A stretch of DNA of 64,000 nucleotides from positions 1 to 64,000 of the forward strand of contig JADCHX010000026.1 of assembly GCA_020248265.1 (NCBI GenBank). Direction: 5' to 3'. This document shows positions 23,378 to 32,864 of this stretch, in pieces. The translations under genes and the position numbers were made by a program. This DNA comes from Rhodocyclaceae bacterium. Lineage in GTDB: Bacteria > Pseudomonadota > Gammaproteobacteria > Burkholderiales > CAIKXV01. Positions within the stretch are counted from its first letter, which is position 1; every line of letters starts with the position of its first letter. The notes beneath the pieces were generated by a model. It was not told the origin of the DNA and did not search any database. It saw only the letters and a program-made list of their open reading frames with translations.

Positions 23378-24289
23378 TCAATCGCGGCGCCGGCGCCGTC
23401 TCAGCTCACTGATGATGGCCGAATTGTCGAGATCGCCCTCGCCCTGTGCGAGGCAGTTCTCGATCAGTTCGAGATAGACGCTCGCCAATGGCAACTCCTG
23501 GCCGCAGCGCCGCGCCGCTTCGTGCATCAGCGCGAAGTCCTTGCGTGACTGGGCGACCTTGGCGTGCGGCGTGAAGTCGCTGTTCGCCATCTTGATGCCA
23601 CGGTTGTCCATCGTGCGCGAGTAGGCTGCAGATGCCTTCAGCACCTCGAGCAGCGGAACCAGCTCGAGGCCCATCGATTCGGCGAAGGCCAGGCCCTCGG
23701 CAAGCACCGCACGGTTCAGCCCGCCGATGAGGTTCACCGCCAGCTTGGCCCGACCACCGGCGCCGACAGCGCCGAGGTGGAAGTAACGCGCACACAGCGC
23801 GGCGATGACGTCGCTGGCCGCTGCGACATCCGCAGCCGCACCGCCGATCAGCCCGACGCCGTTGCCGAGTGCGATCTGGTCGCTGTTGCCCGACAGCGGC
23901 ATCTCGACGAAGCGGATGCCGTCGGGCGCAAGGCGGCTCGCCAGTGCTTCGATGCGGTCGGGGTCGCAGGTGCTGGTGCAGATCACGAGGCTGCCAGGCC
24001 GCAGGTGCACCGTGTCGATGACTGCTTCGACCTGATCGGTACTCAGCACGGCGATCACGAGCGTGCCGCAGCGCTCGCCCAGGGCTGCGGCCGCATCGAC
24101 CGGCTGCCCGCCGAGTTCTGCCAGAAGGGCGCGGCGCTCGGCCTGAATGTCGTAGCCGCAGACAGTGAAGCCTGCGGCGAGCAGCCGCCTTGCCAGCGAA
24201 GTGCCGATCAGGCCGAGGCCGGCGATGCCAACCTGCCGCGATTGGCCGTGGCTGTGCGCCGCTGTACCGGGGTGAGACTGCTTGTCCAA
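23378..24289 (-). CDS. NAD(P)-dependent oxidoreductase, 3-hydroxyisobutyrate dehydrogenase family
   Basis: A 303-residue protein with a Rossmann motif GIAGLGLIG (residues 21-29) and the family's catalytic Lys in AKLAVNLIGG (K182). The substrate motif region EMPLSGNSDQIALGNG corresponds to the usual DAPVSGG. It oxidises a 3-hydroxy acid or reduces the aldehyde; tartronate semialdehyde reductase and glyoxylate reductase are relatives. It leads the operon with the TctC receptor and the enolase-superfamily enzyme. Confidence 0.87.
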   Translation of the reverse strand: MDKQSHPGTAAHSHGQSRQVGIAGLGLIGTSLARRLLAAGFTVCGYDIQAERRALLAELGGQPVDAAAALGERCGTLVIAVLSTDQVEAVIDTVHLRPGSLVICTSTCDPDRIEALASRLAPDGIRFVEMPLSGNSDQIALGNGVGLIGGAAADVAAASDVIAALCARYFHLGAVGAGGRAKLAVNLIGGLNRAVLAEGLAFAESMGLELVPLLEVLKASAAYSRTMDNRGIKMANSDFTPHAKVAQSRKDFALMHEAARRCGQELPLASVYLELIENCLAQGEGDLDNSAIISELRRRRRRD

Positions 24290-24322
24290 TGGATGCGCCT
24301 GGAATCGTCGCTGGATAGCGTC

Positions 24323-25462
24323 TCAAGATGCGCGCGCGTTCATCGACTTGTCAACATTCGCGCGCCGTGCAGGTGACCCCGCCGGGCGCGGCCGGTGGAA
24401 CCACAGCACCGACAGCGCACCCGACAGCACCAGCAGCAGCAGCGAAACCACAGCAAACAGCGCGCCGACTTCGGTGTCGCGCCGCTCGAGCGCGAACTCG
24501 GTACCGAGGTTCTCGTAGATCTTCTTCAGCTCGTCGCCGCTCGAGGCCGTGAAGAACTGGCCGCCGGTGATCTTCGCGACCTGCTTCAGCGTCTCTTCGT
24601 CGACCATCGCATAGAACGACCAGGTGCCGAGCGAGATCGGCGCGCCGTCCTTGCTGCCGAAGGCGACGGTATGCACCTTCACGCCGCGCTCGGCGGCGAG
24701 CTTCGCAGCCTCGATCGGGTCGGGGCCAGTGGTGCGGCGCCCGTCGGACATCAGGATGATCGCGCCGCGCTTGTACGAGCCGACCGGCATCGGCCGCTTC
24801 GGGGCCTTCGGCGGCGGGGCCGCCTTGCGGTCGAGCGAGGCGCCGCCGCTGGCGCTGGTGCCACCCTGCGGGTTGTTGCGCGAAAAGCCGGCGCCGAACA
24901 CCGCGGATTCGACGTCGATGCCGTCGTCCGGGAACAGGATCGACAGCGCGACCAGCAGGCCGCTGCCGGTAGCGGTGCCGCGCTGCAGTTCGAAGCGGTC
25001 GATCGCAGCGATCATGTCTTCGCGGTTCTCGGTCGGCGCCTGCACCACCGCGGCGGTACCGGCGAAGGTCGCGATGCCCAGGCGCACGTTGCGCGGCAGG
25101 CTCTCGATGAAGGCCTTCGCCGCGTCCTGTGCGGCGGTGATGCGGTCGGGTGCCACATCGGCGGCGCGCATGCTGCGCGAGACATCGATCGCCAGCACCA
25201 GGGTGGTGAAGTCCGAGGGCAGCGTCACGGTCGCCATCGGGCGCGCCATCGCGATCAGCGCGAGGGCGAAGCCGGCAAGCAGCAGCGCGGGCGGCAGGTG
25301 GCGGCGCCACTGCTGGCCCGGCCCGAGTGCGCCGCGCACCAGCGACAGGCTGGCATAGCGCACCGCGCCGCGCCGACGCCGGCGCAGTGCATACATATAT
25401 GCACCGACCAGTGCTGGCACCAGGAGGGTGAACCACAGCAGGTCAGGCCAGAGAAAACGCAT
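24323..25462 (-). CDS. VWA-domain membrane protein (BatA-like)
   Basis: A 379-residue protein with N-terminal membrane segments at about 9-28 and 57-74, a von Willebrand A domain with MIDAS motif DVSRS (93-97), and a C-terminal membrane helix about 333-352. An insert, rich in Gly, Ser and Pro, separates two parts of the VWA domain. It is paralogous to the protein at 28775-29890. Such BatA-like proteins work with MoxR ATPases and DUF58 proteins encoded together, probably in envelope stress or maturation of enzymes. It is divergent from the protease-MoxR operon. Confidence 0.88.
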   Translation of the reverse strand: MRFLWPDLLWFTLLVPALVGAYMYALRRRRRGAVRYASLSLVRGALGPGQQWRRHLPPALLLAGFALALIAMARPMATVTLPSDFTTLVLAIDVSRSMRAADVAPDRITAAQDAAKAFIESLPRNVRLGIATFAGTAAVVQAPTENREDMIAAIDRFELQRGTATGSGLLVALSILFPDDGIDVESAVFGAGFSRNNPQGGTSASGGASLDRKAAPPPKAPKRPMPVGSYKRGAIILMSDGRRTTGPDPIEAAKLAAERGVKVHTVAFGSKDGAPISLGTWSFYAMVDEETLKQVAKITGGQFFTASSGDELKKIYENLGTEFALERRDTEVGALFAVVSLLLLVLSGALSVLWFHRPRPAGSPARRANVDKSMNARAS

Positions 25463-25496
25463 CGGATCTCCGCGAACGGCAGCGCAGGGGCGACGG

Positions 25497-25515
25497 AACG
25501 GGGACAGACTTTTGC
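25497..25515. repeat. REP-associated-like sequence in the divergent promoter region
   Basis: AACGGGGACAGACTTTTGC resembles short sequences found around REP elements in Proteobacteria. It lies in the 196-base gap between the divergent VWA and protease genes. No other feature was seen in this gap. The resemblance is from memory and not verified by search. Confidence 0.25.
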
Positions 25516-25658
25516 CAGACTGCGCGCGGGGCTGGTACGCCCCTCGCTTATAGCACTGCAGGCCGCCACGCCGGAAGTTGGTGGATGCCCGGGCGGGATG
25601 GTCCGGCGGCCGGGCGACGTGATACCGTCTTTTCTCGCAAGACTCACTGGACGCGCCG

Positions 25659-26705
25659 ATGCGACGTACCGGCCTCTACAGCAGCGCTGACCGCTCCCGT
25701 GGGATCGCCGGGAAGGCGGATGCGCAGGCGGCGGGTAGCAAACAGGCGTCTGCAGGCGCGCCGGCGCCGACACTGGCATCCGCACCGGCGGGCCGGCCCG
25801 GCGGGGCAGGCAGGATGGGCGGCCTGCGCGGGCGGGTCGCGCGCGGGTTTGCCCGATACGAGCGTACCGGTCTGGTGCTGGCCGGGGTGCTGATCGCGCT
25901 GGCCGTGATGATCGCCCGCGATGCGCTGCAGGCGCCAGCGCGGGTACTGACCCAGGACGATATCGATCGGGCGGTGCTGCACACGCTCGACACGAAGCCG
26001 ATTCCGTCGCGCGCGGCGAAGGCGGCCGAGACAGTGCGGCAGTCGATCGTGCGGGTGACCGGCTACCCGGACGAGGCCGCGCCGGCAGCGAGCGGGCCGG
26101 GCGATGAATCGAAGAGCGGCGCCGCCCGGTCCGAGCGCGGGCCGGGCGGTGGGGCGCCGTCGAGCGAGGGACGCAGCACCGGGTCCGGCGTGGTTGTCGT
26201 CGACGACGGGGTGATCCTGACCAACCTGCATGTGGTCGCCGGGTCGAAGCGGATCACGGTGATGTTCCACGACGGGTCGGAGTCCGAGGCGGCGCTGGTC
26301 AGGGCCTGGCCGGAGAACGATCTCGCGGTACTGAAGGCGAAGAAGATCCCGGACGACCTGCCGGCGGCGACGCTCGGTTCGAGCGCGAACCTGCGCCCGG
26401 GCGACGAGGTGGTGGCGGTCGGCTTTCCGTTCGGCATCGGCCCGTCGGTCTCGGCCGGCGTGGTGTCCGGCCTGAACCGACAGTTCCTGTCGCCCAAAGG
26501 TAAGCGCGTACTTACGCGGCTGATCCAGTTCGACGCGGCGGCCAACCCGGGCAACTCGGGCGGGCCGCTGGTCACGATGGAGGGCGAAGTCGTCGGCATC
26601 GTGACCGCGATCCTGAGCCCGAACGGCGCCGGGACCTTCATCGGCATCGGCTTTGCGACGACGATCGAGGCAGCAGGCGGGGCGGTCGGTATCCCGCCAT
26701 TCTGA
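25659..26705 (+). CDS. Membrane-anchored HtrA/DegP-like serine protease without PDZ domain
   Basis: A 348-residue protein with a cytoplasmic Ala/Gly/Arg-rich start, a single membrane helix at about 71-87 and a trypsin-like domain. The catalytic triad is His191 (TNLHVV), Asp221 (ENDLAVL) and Ser300 (GNSGGP). No PDZ domain follows, since the protein ends 48 residues after the serine. It starts the operon with MoxR, DUF58 and VWA genes and would act on the periplasmic side. The ATG at 25659 has no strong ribosome site, and an internal start is possible. Confidence 0.85.
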   Translation: MRRTGLYSSADRSRGIAGKADAQAAGSKQASAGAPAPTLASAPAGRPGGAGRMGGLRGRVARGFARYERTGLVLAGVLIALAVMIARDALQAPARVLTQDDIDRAVLHTLDTKPIPSRAAKAAETVRQSIVRVTGYPDEAAPAASGPGDESKSGAARSERGPGGGAPSSEGRSTGSGVVVVDDGVILTNLHVVAGSKRITVMFHDGSESEAALVRAWPENDLAVLKAKKIPDDLPAATLGSSANLRPGDEVVAVGFPFGIGPSVSAGVVSGLNRQFLSPKGKRVLTRLIQFDAAANPGNSGGPLVTMEGEVVGIVTAILSPNGAGTFIGIGFATTIEAAGGAVGIPPF

Positions 26706-26738
26706 GGATGCACCAGCCAGACGGGGAAGGTGGACGGC

Positions 26739-27782
26739 ATGGATGACGTGGCGACGGAAGGCTCGGGCAGCGATTTCGGGCGCGGGGAGGACACCGCAGC
26801 GCTGATGGAGCGCGTGCTGTTCGAGGTGAAGCGGGTGGTCGTCGGGCAGGACCACTTCCTCGAGCGGGTGCTGGTGGCGATCCTCGCGCAGGGCCATCTG
26901 CTGGTCGAGGGCGTGCCGGGGCTGGCCAAGACGCTGACCGTGAACACGCTGGCGAAGACGGTGCGCGGGTCGTTCAAGCGCATCCAGTTCACGCCCGACC
27001 TGCTGCCGGCCGACCTGATCGGCACCCGCATGTACAACCAGAAGTCTGGCGAGTTCAGCACCGTGCTCGGGCCGGTGTTCTGCAACCTGCTGCTGGCCGA
27101 CGAGATCAACCGCGCGCCGGCCAAGGTGCAGAGTGCGCTGCTCGAAGTGATGCAGGAACGGCAGGTGACGATCGCCGGCGAGTCGCACCCGGTGCCGCAG
27201 CCGTTCCTGGTGATGGCCACCCAGAACCCGATCGAGACGGAGGGCACCTATCCGCTGCCGGAGGCGCAGGTCGACCGCTTCATGATGAAGGTTCTGGTCG
27301 ACTACCCCTCCGAGGAAGAGGAGTTCGTGATCGCCGAGCGGGTGACCGGGCCGGCGGTCGCGGTCGCAGCGGTCGCCTCGACCGGGCAGCTGCGGGCGTT
27401 GCAGGCCCGCTGCCGCACGGGGTATGTCGACCCCGGCATCCTCTCGTACGCGGTGAAGCTGGTGGCAGCCACGCGCCGGCCGGACAAGTACGGCCTGCCG
27501 GACCTCGGCCGCTACATCACCTTCGGCGCCAGCCCGCGCGCGACGATCGGCCTGATCGAGGGCGGGCGAGCACTTGCTTTCATGCGCGGCCGCGACTACG
27601 TGTTGCCCGAGGACGTGATCGACCTCGTGCCGGACGTGCTCCGGCACCGCCTGACGCTGTCCTACGAAGCCCTGGCCGACGGCGTCAGTGCCGACGAACT
27701 GGTGATGACGATCCTCAAGGCGATCCCGGCGCCCGACCGGCCGCTGGCCACCCATGTTCAGCTGGCTCCGACGCAACCCTGA
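26739..27782 (+). CDS. MoxR-family AAA ATPase
   Basis: About 347 residues. Walker A GVPGLAKT (58-65), Walker B LLLADEIN (121-124 DEIN), and MATQNPIETEGTYPLPEAQV are MoxR signatures. The ATG at 26739 is preferred because AAGGTGG lies five bases before it; a GTG at 26730 is possible. MoxR proteins are chaperone-like and usually work with the DUF58 and VWA proteins encoded downstream. Its end overlaps the DUF58 gene by 29 bases. Confidence 0.95.
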   Translation: MDDVATEGSGSDFGRGEDTAALMERVLFEVKRVVVGQDHFLERVLVAILAQGHLLVEGVPGLAKTLTVNTLAKTVRGSFKRIQFTPDLLPADLIGTRMYNQKSGEFSTVLGPVFCNLLLADEINRAPAKVQSALLEVMQERQVTIAGESHPVPQPFLVMATQNPIETEGTYPLPEAQVDRFMMKVLVDYPSEEEEFVIAERVTGPAVAVAAVASTGQLRALQARCRTGYVDPGILSYAVKLVAATRRPDKYGLPDLGRYITFGASPRATIGLIEGGRALAFMRGRDYVLPEDVIDLVPDVLRHRLTLSYEALADGVSADELVMTILKAIPAPDRPLATHVQLAPTQP

Positions 27783-28782
27783 TCCGCCCGAGGCCGCCGC
27801 CGGGCCTGTTTCGGCAGACGGCTCGCCGGAGGCCCTGATGCGGCGGCTCGAGTGGACGGTGCTGCGGCGGCTGGACGGGCTGCTGCAGGGTGACTACCGG
27901 ACGCTGTTCCGCGGCTTCGGGCTGGACCTCGCCGACCTGCGCGAATACCACCCGCAGGACGATGTGCGGCATATCGACTGGAACGTGACGGCGCGGATGC
28001 AGGTGCCGCATGTGCGCGAGTTCCAGGAGGACCGGCAGGTCGACGCCTGGTTCCTGCTCGACCTGAGCGGGTCGGTCGACTTCGGATCGACCGGTGTACG
28101 TAAGCGCCTGCTCTCTGCCGAATTCACTGGTGCCATGGCCCGGCTGCTGGCTCGTTACGGCAACCGGGTCGGCGCGATGATCCATGCCGGAGCTGGCGCC
28201 GACGATGGATCGATATCCGTCCTGCCGGCGCGCAGCGGCCGGCGGCATGTCCTGCACCTGATCGACCGGCTGATGTCGGCCACGCCGCCGCTGCCCGCAG
28301 CCGGGGTGCGTACCGACCTGGCGCAGCTGATCCGGCATGCGCAGCAGGGCATCCGGCGCCGCTCGGTGGTGTTCCTGGTGTCGGATTTCATCAGCGAGGA
28401 CGCGTGGCCGAACGCGCTCGACCTGCTCTTGCGGCGCCACGAAGTGGTGGCGGTGCGGCTGTTCGATCCGCTCGAGCGGGCGCTGCCCGACCTCGGGCTG
28501 ATCGTGATGCAGGATGCCGAAACCGGCGAACAGCTGTACGTGGACACCCACGACAAGGCCTTCCGCCGCCGCTTCGCGCAGGTGGCGGCGGCGCGCGAGA
28601 CGGCACTGCGCGACACCCTGTCGCAGCTCGGGATCGACTGCCTGGAGCTGGCCACCGGCGAGGCGATCGACGAGGCCCTGCTGCGCTTCGTCGACGCGCG
28701 CAAGCGGCGCAGCCAGCTCGCCGCCGGCAGCGTGGCGAACCGGACGGCGCGGCGTACACGACCGGCGCAGTCGCATGCCTGA
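27754..28782 (+). CDS. DUF58 domain protein
   Basis: A 342-residue protein with the DUF58 core LREYHPQDDVRHIDWNVTAR and a VWA-like MIDAS motif DLSGS (103-107). It lacks membrane helices. It overlaps MoxR at the start and the VWA gene at the end (ATG at 28775 before its stop), so translation is coupled. It is the standard middle partner of MoxR-VWA systems. Confidence 0.92.
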   Translation: MFSWLRRNPDPPEAAAGPVSADGSPEALMRRLEWTVLRRLDGLLQGDYRTLFRGFGLDLADLREYHPQDDVRHIDWNVTARMQVPHVREFQEDRQVDAWFLLDLSGSVDFGSTGVRKRLLSAEFTGAMARLLARYGNRVGAMIHAGAGADDGSISVLPARSGRRHVLHLIDRLMSATPPLPAAGVRTDLAQLIRHAQQGIRRRSVVFLVSDFISEDAWPNALDLLLRRHEVVAVRLFDPLERALPDLGLIVMQDAETGEQLYVDTHDKAFRRRFAQVAAARETALRDTLSQLGIDCLELATGEAIDEALLRFVDARKRRSQLAAGSVANRTARRTRPAQSHA

Positions 28783-29890
28783 TCTTTCGGCCTGGCTGCC
28801 CGCCTGGCTGTCCGGCGCTGGCGCCGGTGGCTGGCTGACCTTCCAGTGGCCGCGGATGCTGTGGCTGCTGCTGCTCGTGCCGCTGCTGGCGGCGGCGTAC
28901 AACCGGCTCGACCGGCGCCGGCGCGCGGCAGCCTCGGCCTGGTCGATGCTGGAGCCGGTCGATGCGGACGGCGCAAGCCTCACGGCCGGGCGCTGGCGCG
29001 CGCGCGTGCCGCGGCTGTTCTGGATCGCGGCGATGACCGCACTGGTGCTGGCCATCGCGCGTCCGCAGGCGATCGTGCCGCTGCCGACGCGGATGGAAAC
29101 GGTGATCCTGGCGATGGACGTCTCCGGCAGCATGCGCGCGACCGATCTGAAGCCGAACCGGATTGCTGCAGCACAGGACGCAGCAAAGGCATTCATCGCC
29201 GACCAGCCAGCGCACGTGAAGATCGGCATCGTGGCGGTCGCCGGCACGGCCGCCCTGGCCCAGGCCCCGACCCGCAACCGCGAAGAACTGGGGCAGGCGC
29301 TCGAGCGGATCCAGCTGCAGCGCGGCACCGCGATCGGCAGCGGGCTGCTGATTTCGCTGGTGACGCTGCTGCCGCATTCGGGCATCAACACCGACGAGAT
29401 CATCAACGGGCCTCGGCCCGGCGACCCGCCACCGGGCAAGGCGCTCGGCGGGCAGAAGAATGCGGACGCCTTCGAGCCGGTCGAGCCGGGGTCGAACAGG
29501 CAGGCGGCGATCGTGCTGCTGTCCGACGGACAGAGCAACACCGGCCCGGAGGTGATGAAGGTGGTGCAGCTGGCCGCCGAACGCGGGGTGCGCATCTTCA
29601 CTGTCGGGATGGGTACGCCGGAGGGAATCACGCTGTCGGCCGAGGGCTGGTCGATGCGGGTGCGGCTGGACGAGCCGGCGCTGAAGAAGATCGCCGAGGC
29701 GACCGAAGGCGAGTACTTCCGCGCAGCCGATGCGAAGGCTCTGAGCGAGATCTACCGTGGCCTGTCGCGGTCGCTGACCTTCGACCGGGCGACCCTGACC
29801 GAGGTCACCGCGCTGTTCGTCGCCATCGGCGCGCTGTCGATGGCGATCGCAGCCGGGCTGTCGATGCTGTGGTTCGGGCGGATCCTGTAG
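28775..29890 (+). CDS. VWA-domain membrane protein (BatA-like), second copy
   Basis: A 371-residue protein with N-terminal membrane helices around 28-42 and 80-96, MIDAS motif DVSGS (115-119), and a C-terminal helix near 345-366. It is clearly related to the VWA protein at 24323-25462: both have RIAAAQDAAKAFI/RITAAQDAAKAFI, TATGSGLL/TAIGSGLL and a similar ending. It overlaps the DUF58 gene by eight bases. The two VWA copies flank the protease-MoxR-DUF58 genes in divergent orientation. Confidence 0.9.
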   Translation: MPDLSAWLPAWLSGAGAGGWLTFQWPRMLWLLLLVPLLAAAYNRLDRRRRAAASAWSMLEPVDADGASLTAGRWRARVPRLFWIAAMTALVLAIARPQAIVPLPTRMETVILAMDVSGSMRATDLKPNRIAAAQDAAKAFIADQPAHVKIGIVAVAGTAALAQAPTRNREELGQALERIQLQRGTAIGSGLLISLVTLLPHSGINTDEIINGPRPGDPPPGKALGGQKNADAFEPVEPGSNRQAAIVLLSDGQSNTGPEVMKVVQLAAERGVRIFTVGMGTPEGITLSAEGWSMRVRLDEPALKKIAEATEGEYFRAADAKALSEIYRGLSRSLTFDRATLTEVTALFVAIGALSMAIAAGLSMLWFGRIL

Positions 29891-29927
29891 CGTACGCAGG
29901 CGTCGGATCGGGATCGATTGCTGCGGG

Positions 29928-30977
29928 TCAGCGCTGCAGCATTTTTCGAACTGCGTCCAGCACGCGGTCGATGGCTGCAGCATCGACATGCCGGTGGGTG
30001 ACCAGCCGCAGCTGCTTTTGCGCACCATAGGCGCCGACCCGGATACCGACCGCACCCAGCTCCCGCTCCCAGGTTTCGGCGTCCAGCGGGCTCTTCGAGA
30101 CATCGATCCGCACGATGTTGGTCTCGATGGCTGCAGGGTCGACGAGGCTCGGGTCGAGCGCGGCGAGGCCGGTGGCTAGCTGCCTTGCCGTGGCGTGATC
30201 CTCGCCGAGGCGATCGGACATCTTCTCGATCGCGAGGATGCCGGCGGCGGCGAGCGGGCCGGCCTGGCGCATCGCGCCGCCGACCATCCGCCGGTAACCC
30301 CTTGCCTGCTCGATGAATTCTGCCGTCCCGCAGAGCAGCGAGCCGATCGGGGCCGACAGCCCTTTCGAGATGCAGAAGTTCACCGAGTCGGCATGCTGCG
30401 CGATCACGTCGACACCCACGCCCAGCGCAGTTGCAGCATTGAACAGCCGGGCGCCGTCGACATGGACCGGCACGTTGTGCTGCAGCGACAGGCTGCGTAC
30501 GGCGGCCATCAACGACAGCGGCAGCACCGCCCCGCCTGCGTGATTGTGCGAGGTCTCGAGCTGGATCAGTGCGGTGCCGACATTGCTGCGGCCGATGCCC
30601 GGCCGCCGCACGGCCGCACGCAGCGCATCGAAATCGGGTGCGCCGCGATGGCCGGGCAGCGGCCGGGTGAACAGACCGGCGAGCGCGCCGATGCCACCCA
30701 GTTCGGAGGTGAGCGTGTGCGAGTTCGCTTCCATCAGCACTTCGCCGGCGCGGCCGGTGTGGGCGAGGATCGCCACCAGATTGGCCATCGTGCCCGATGG
30801 CAGGAACAGGCCAGCCTCCTTGCCGCAGCGCAGGGCGGCGAGATCCTCGAGCCGCTCGACGGTCGGATCGCCATCGCGTGAATCGTCGCCCAGGCTGGCG
30901 TGGGCCATCGCCGCCAGCATCTCGGGCGTCGGACGCGTGACGGTGTCGCTGCGCAGGTCGATGTCGGACGGGGTCAT
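29928..30977 (-). CDS. ltaE: Low-specificity threonine aldolase, PLP-dependent
   Basis: A 349-residue aminotransferase-fold enzyme beginning DLRSDTVTRPTPEML, the family signature. The PLP Lys205 is in CISKGLSAP, and HVDGARLFN supplies the Asp that holds the PLP ring. It cleaves threonine or allo-threonine to glycine and acetaldehyde, or related beta-hydroxy amino acids. The ATG at 30975-30977 is the start that gives the family N-terminus. It stands alone between the VWA gene and a TctC gene. Confidence 0.93.
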   Translation of the reverse strand: MTPSDIDLRSDTVTRPTPEMLAAMAHASLGDDSRDGDPTVERLEDLAALRCGKEAGLFLPSGTMANLVAILAHTGRAGEVLMEANSHTLTSELGGIGALAGLFTRPLPGHRGAPDFDALRAAVRRPGIGRSNVGTALIQLETSHNHAGGAVLPLSLMAAVRSLSLQHNVPVHVDGARLFNAATALGVGVDVIAQHADSVNFCISKGLSAPIGSLLCGTAEFIEQARGYRRMVGGAMRQAGPLAAAGILAIEKMSDRLGEDHATARQLATGLAALDPSLVDPAAIETNIVRIDVSKSPLDAETWERELGAVGIRVGAYGAQKQLRLVTHRHVDAAAIDRVLDAVRKMLQR

Positions 30978-31175
30978 CGTAAAGCTCCATCGGCTCGGGT
31001 CAGCCCGGATTCTGCCCGGTCGCGGCGCGCGCAGCATCGGCGGGCGTCCACGAGAGCGATCCGTGACTGCGGTCATCGGTCACTACGGCGGTGTCTGACT
31101 CGATCCTCGTCGACTATCGGATGCGCCGGCCAGACTCGACTCGACTTACCATCGGGCTCCCGAGGAGGAGCTTCG

Positions 31176-32201
31176 ATGAGCGCAGGAATGACGACAACCG
31201 CTACAACCTTCGCCGGCAGCCGGCGCCTGGCCGCTGCTGCTGCCGCCACCGCCGGACTGTCAGTGCTGTTCGCCAGCGGGCTGGCTGCGGCCCAACCAGC
31301 CGCGCCCTACCCGACGCGCGCGCTGCGCATGATTGCGCCGTTCCCGCCCGGTGGCGGCACCGACCAGCTCGCCCGTACCTTCGCGATGCAGATCGCCGAG
31401 GGACTCGGACAGCCGGTGACGGTCGAGAATCGTGCGGGCGCTGGCGGCAACCTGGGCGCGGAGGCCACGGCAAAGGCAGCACCGGACGGCTACACGATCA
31501 TGCTCACCTCGAATTCACTGGTGATCAACGCGGCGCTGTACCAGAAGCTCACCTACAACGTACGCACCGACATCGCCCCGGTGGCGCTGGTGGCGAGCGC
31601 GCCGCTGGTGGTCATCGTGCACCCGTCGCTGCCGATGAAGAACATGAAGGACCTGGTCGCCTGGGCGAAGCGTTCGAAGGGCGGGCTCAACTTCGGTACC
31701 AACGGCGCCGGTACCAGCGGGCACCTGTCGGGTGAACTGTTGCGGCTTTCGGCCGGCATCGAGATGACGCATATCCCGTACAAGGGCGCGGTACCGATGA
31801 TGACCGCGCTGATGGGCGGCGACCTCGACATGGGCATCACCACCGCACCGAGCGCACTGCCGCTGATCCGGGCTGGCCGGCTGCGCGCGCTCGCGGTGAC
31901 CACGCCCAATGCCGCGAAGACGCTGCCCGGCGTCGACCCGATCGCGGCGACCTTCCCCGGCTATTCGATGGACATCTGGTACGGCGTCTTCGCGCCCGGT
32001 GGCACGCCTGCCCCGATCCAGGAACGGCTGGTGGGTGAAGTACGCAAGGCGCACGGTTCGGCCGGCGTGCGCGCGGCGCTCGAACGCGACGGTGCCGACC
32101 CAGTGTTCCTGGGCGGCAGTGAGTTCGTGCAGTTCTTCATCCGCGATCTCGACAAGTACATCAAGCTGGTGAAGCAGGCCGGCGTGCGCGCGGAGCAATG
32201 A
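31176..32201 (+). CDS. Bug/TctC-family periplasmic solute receptor
   Basis: A 341-residue protein with signal peptide ending near AAAQPAAPYP. Landmarks: YPTRALRMIAPFPPGGGTDQ, NRAGAGGNLGAEA, APDGYTIML and THIPYKGAVPM. A GAGGAG site precedes the ATG at 31176. Its stop overlaps the start of the next, broken TctC frame (ATGA at 32198-32201), so the two were once coupled. Confidence 0.92.
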   Translation: MSAGMTTTATTFAGSRRLAAAAAATAGLSVLFASGLAAAQPAAPYPTRALRMIAPFPPGGGTDQLARTFAMQIAEGLGQPVTVENRAGAGGNLGAEATAKAAPDGYTIMLTSNSLVINAALYQKLTYNVRTDIAPVALVASAPLVVIVHPSLPMKNMKDLVAWAKRSKGGLNFGTNGAGTSGHLSGELLRLSAGIEMTHIPYKGAVPMMTALMGGDLDMGITTAPSALPLIRAGRLRALAVTTPNAAKTLPGVDPIAATFPGYSMDIWYGVFAPGGTPAPIQERLVGEVRKAHGSAGVRAALERDGADPVFLGGSEFVQFFIRDLDKYIKLVKQAGVRAEQ

Positions 32202-32836
32202 CGGCGGCAGTCGCCGATCGGCCTCGATATCGCTTCACGCAGTTCGTTCGTCCCCCGCGTTTCCGGAGCACGCCCTTGAACCGCTGCTTTCCGTTGCCTG
32301 CCGCGCCGTACCCGTTCGCCGTGGCGGTTTCCTTGTCGGTGCTGTCGATGGCGGCAGGTGTGGAGCCCGCGACGGCGCAGCCCGCACCGTTTCCCGCGAA
32401 GCCGGTGCGCATCGTGGTGCCGTTCGCGCCCGGCGGACCGAACGACCTGATCGTGCGGCTGGTCGGGCCGCGGCTGGGCGAGCTGTGGGCACAACCGGTG
32501 ATCGTCGAGAACCGGCCCGGTGCCGGCGCCACCACCGGCATGGAGGTCGTCGCGAAGTCGGCGCCGGATGGCTACACGCTGGGCGTGGGCAACAACTCGA
32601 GCCTGGTGATCGGCCCGCTGATGCAACCGAAGGTCGGCTATGACCCGGTGAAGGACCTGGTCCCGATGGGCAGCATGGCGCTGACCGCCTACGTGCTGGC
32701 GGTGAATCCGCGCGTGCCGGCGAAGCGCGTGTCGGAGCTGATCGCGATCGCGAAGGCGAAGCCGGGGTTCCTGGCCTATGCGTCATCGGGCGCGGCAACC
32801 ATCGGCCGGGATCAAGGTCGACGGCTGAACCCGGCG
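32198..32836 (+). pseudogene. Bug/TctC-family receptor with internal deletion and frameshift
   Basis: The frame encodes a normal N-terminal half: signal sequence, FPAKPVRIVVPFAPGGPNDL, NRPGAGATTGMEV, APDGYTLGV and on to LAYASSGAAT. It then breaks at about 32805. In another frame the next bases read AGIKVDG and TGA at 32834-32836, the usual C-terminus of TctC proteins. About 110 codons between the two are missing, and the join also shifts frame. A ribosome reading on would end at 32893 after unrelated residues. Confidence 0.85.
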
Positions 32837-32864
32837 GTCAGGTGCGGCACGCCGCGTCGGCGTG

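Noticed and set aside
25644-27776. Minus-strand open frame of 710 codons across the protease and MoxR genes
   Set aside because: Low-complexity Arg/His/Gln-rich translation and overlap with well-identified genes mark it as a shadow.
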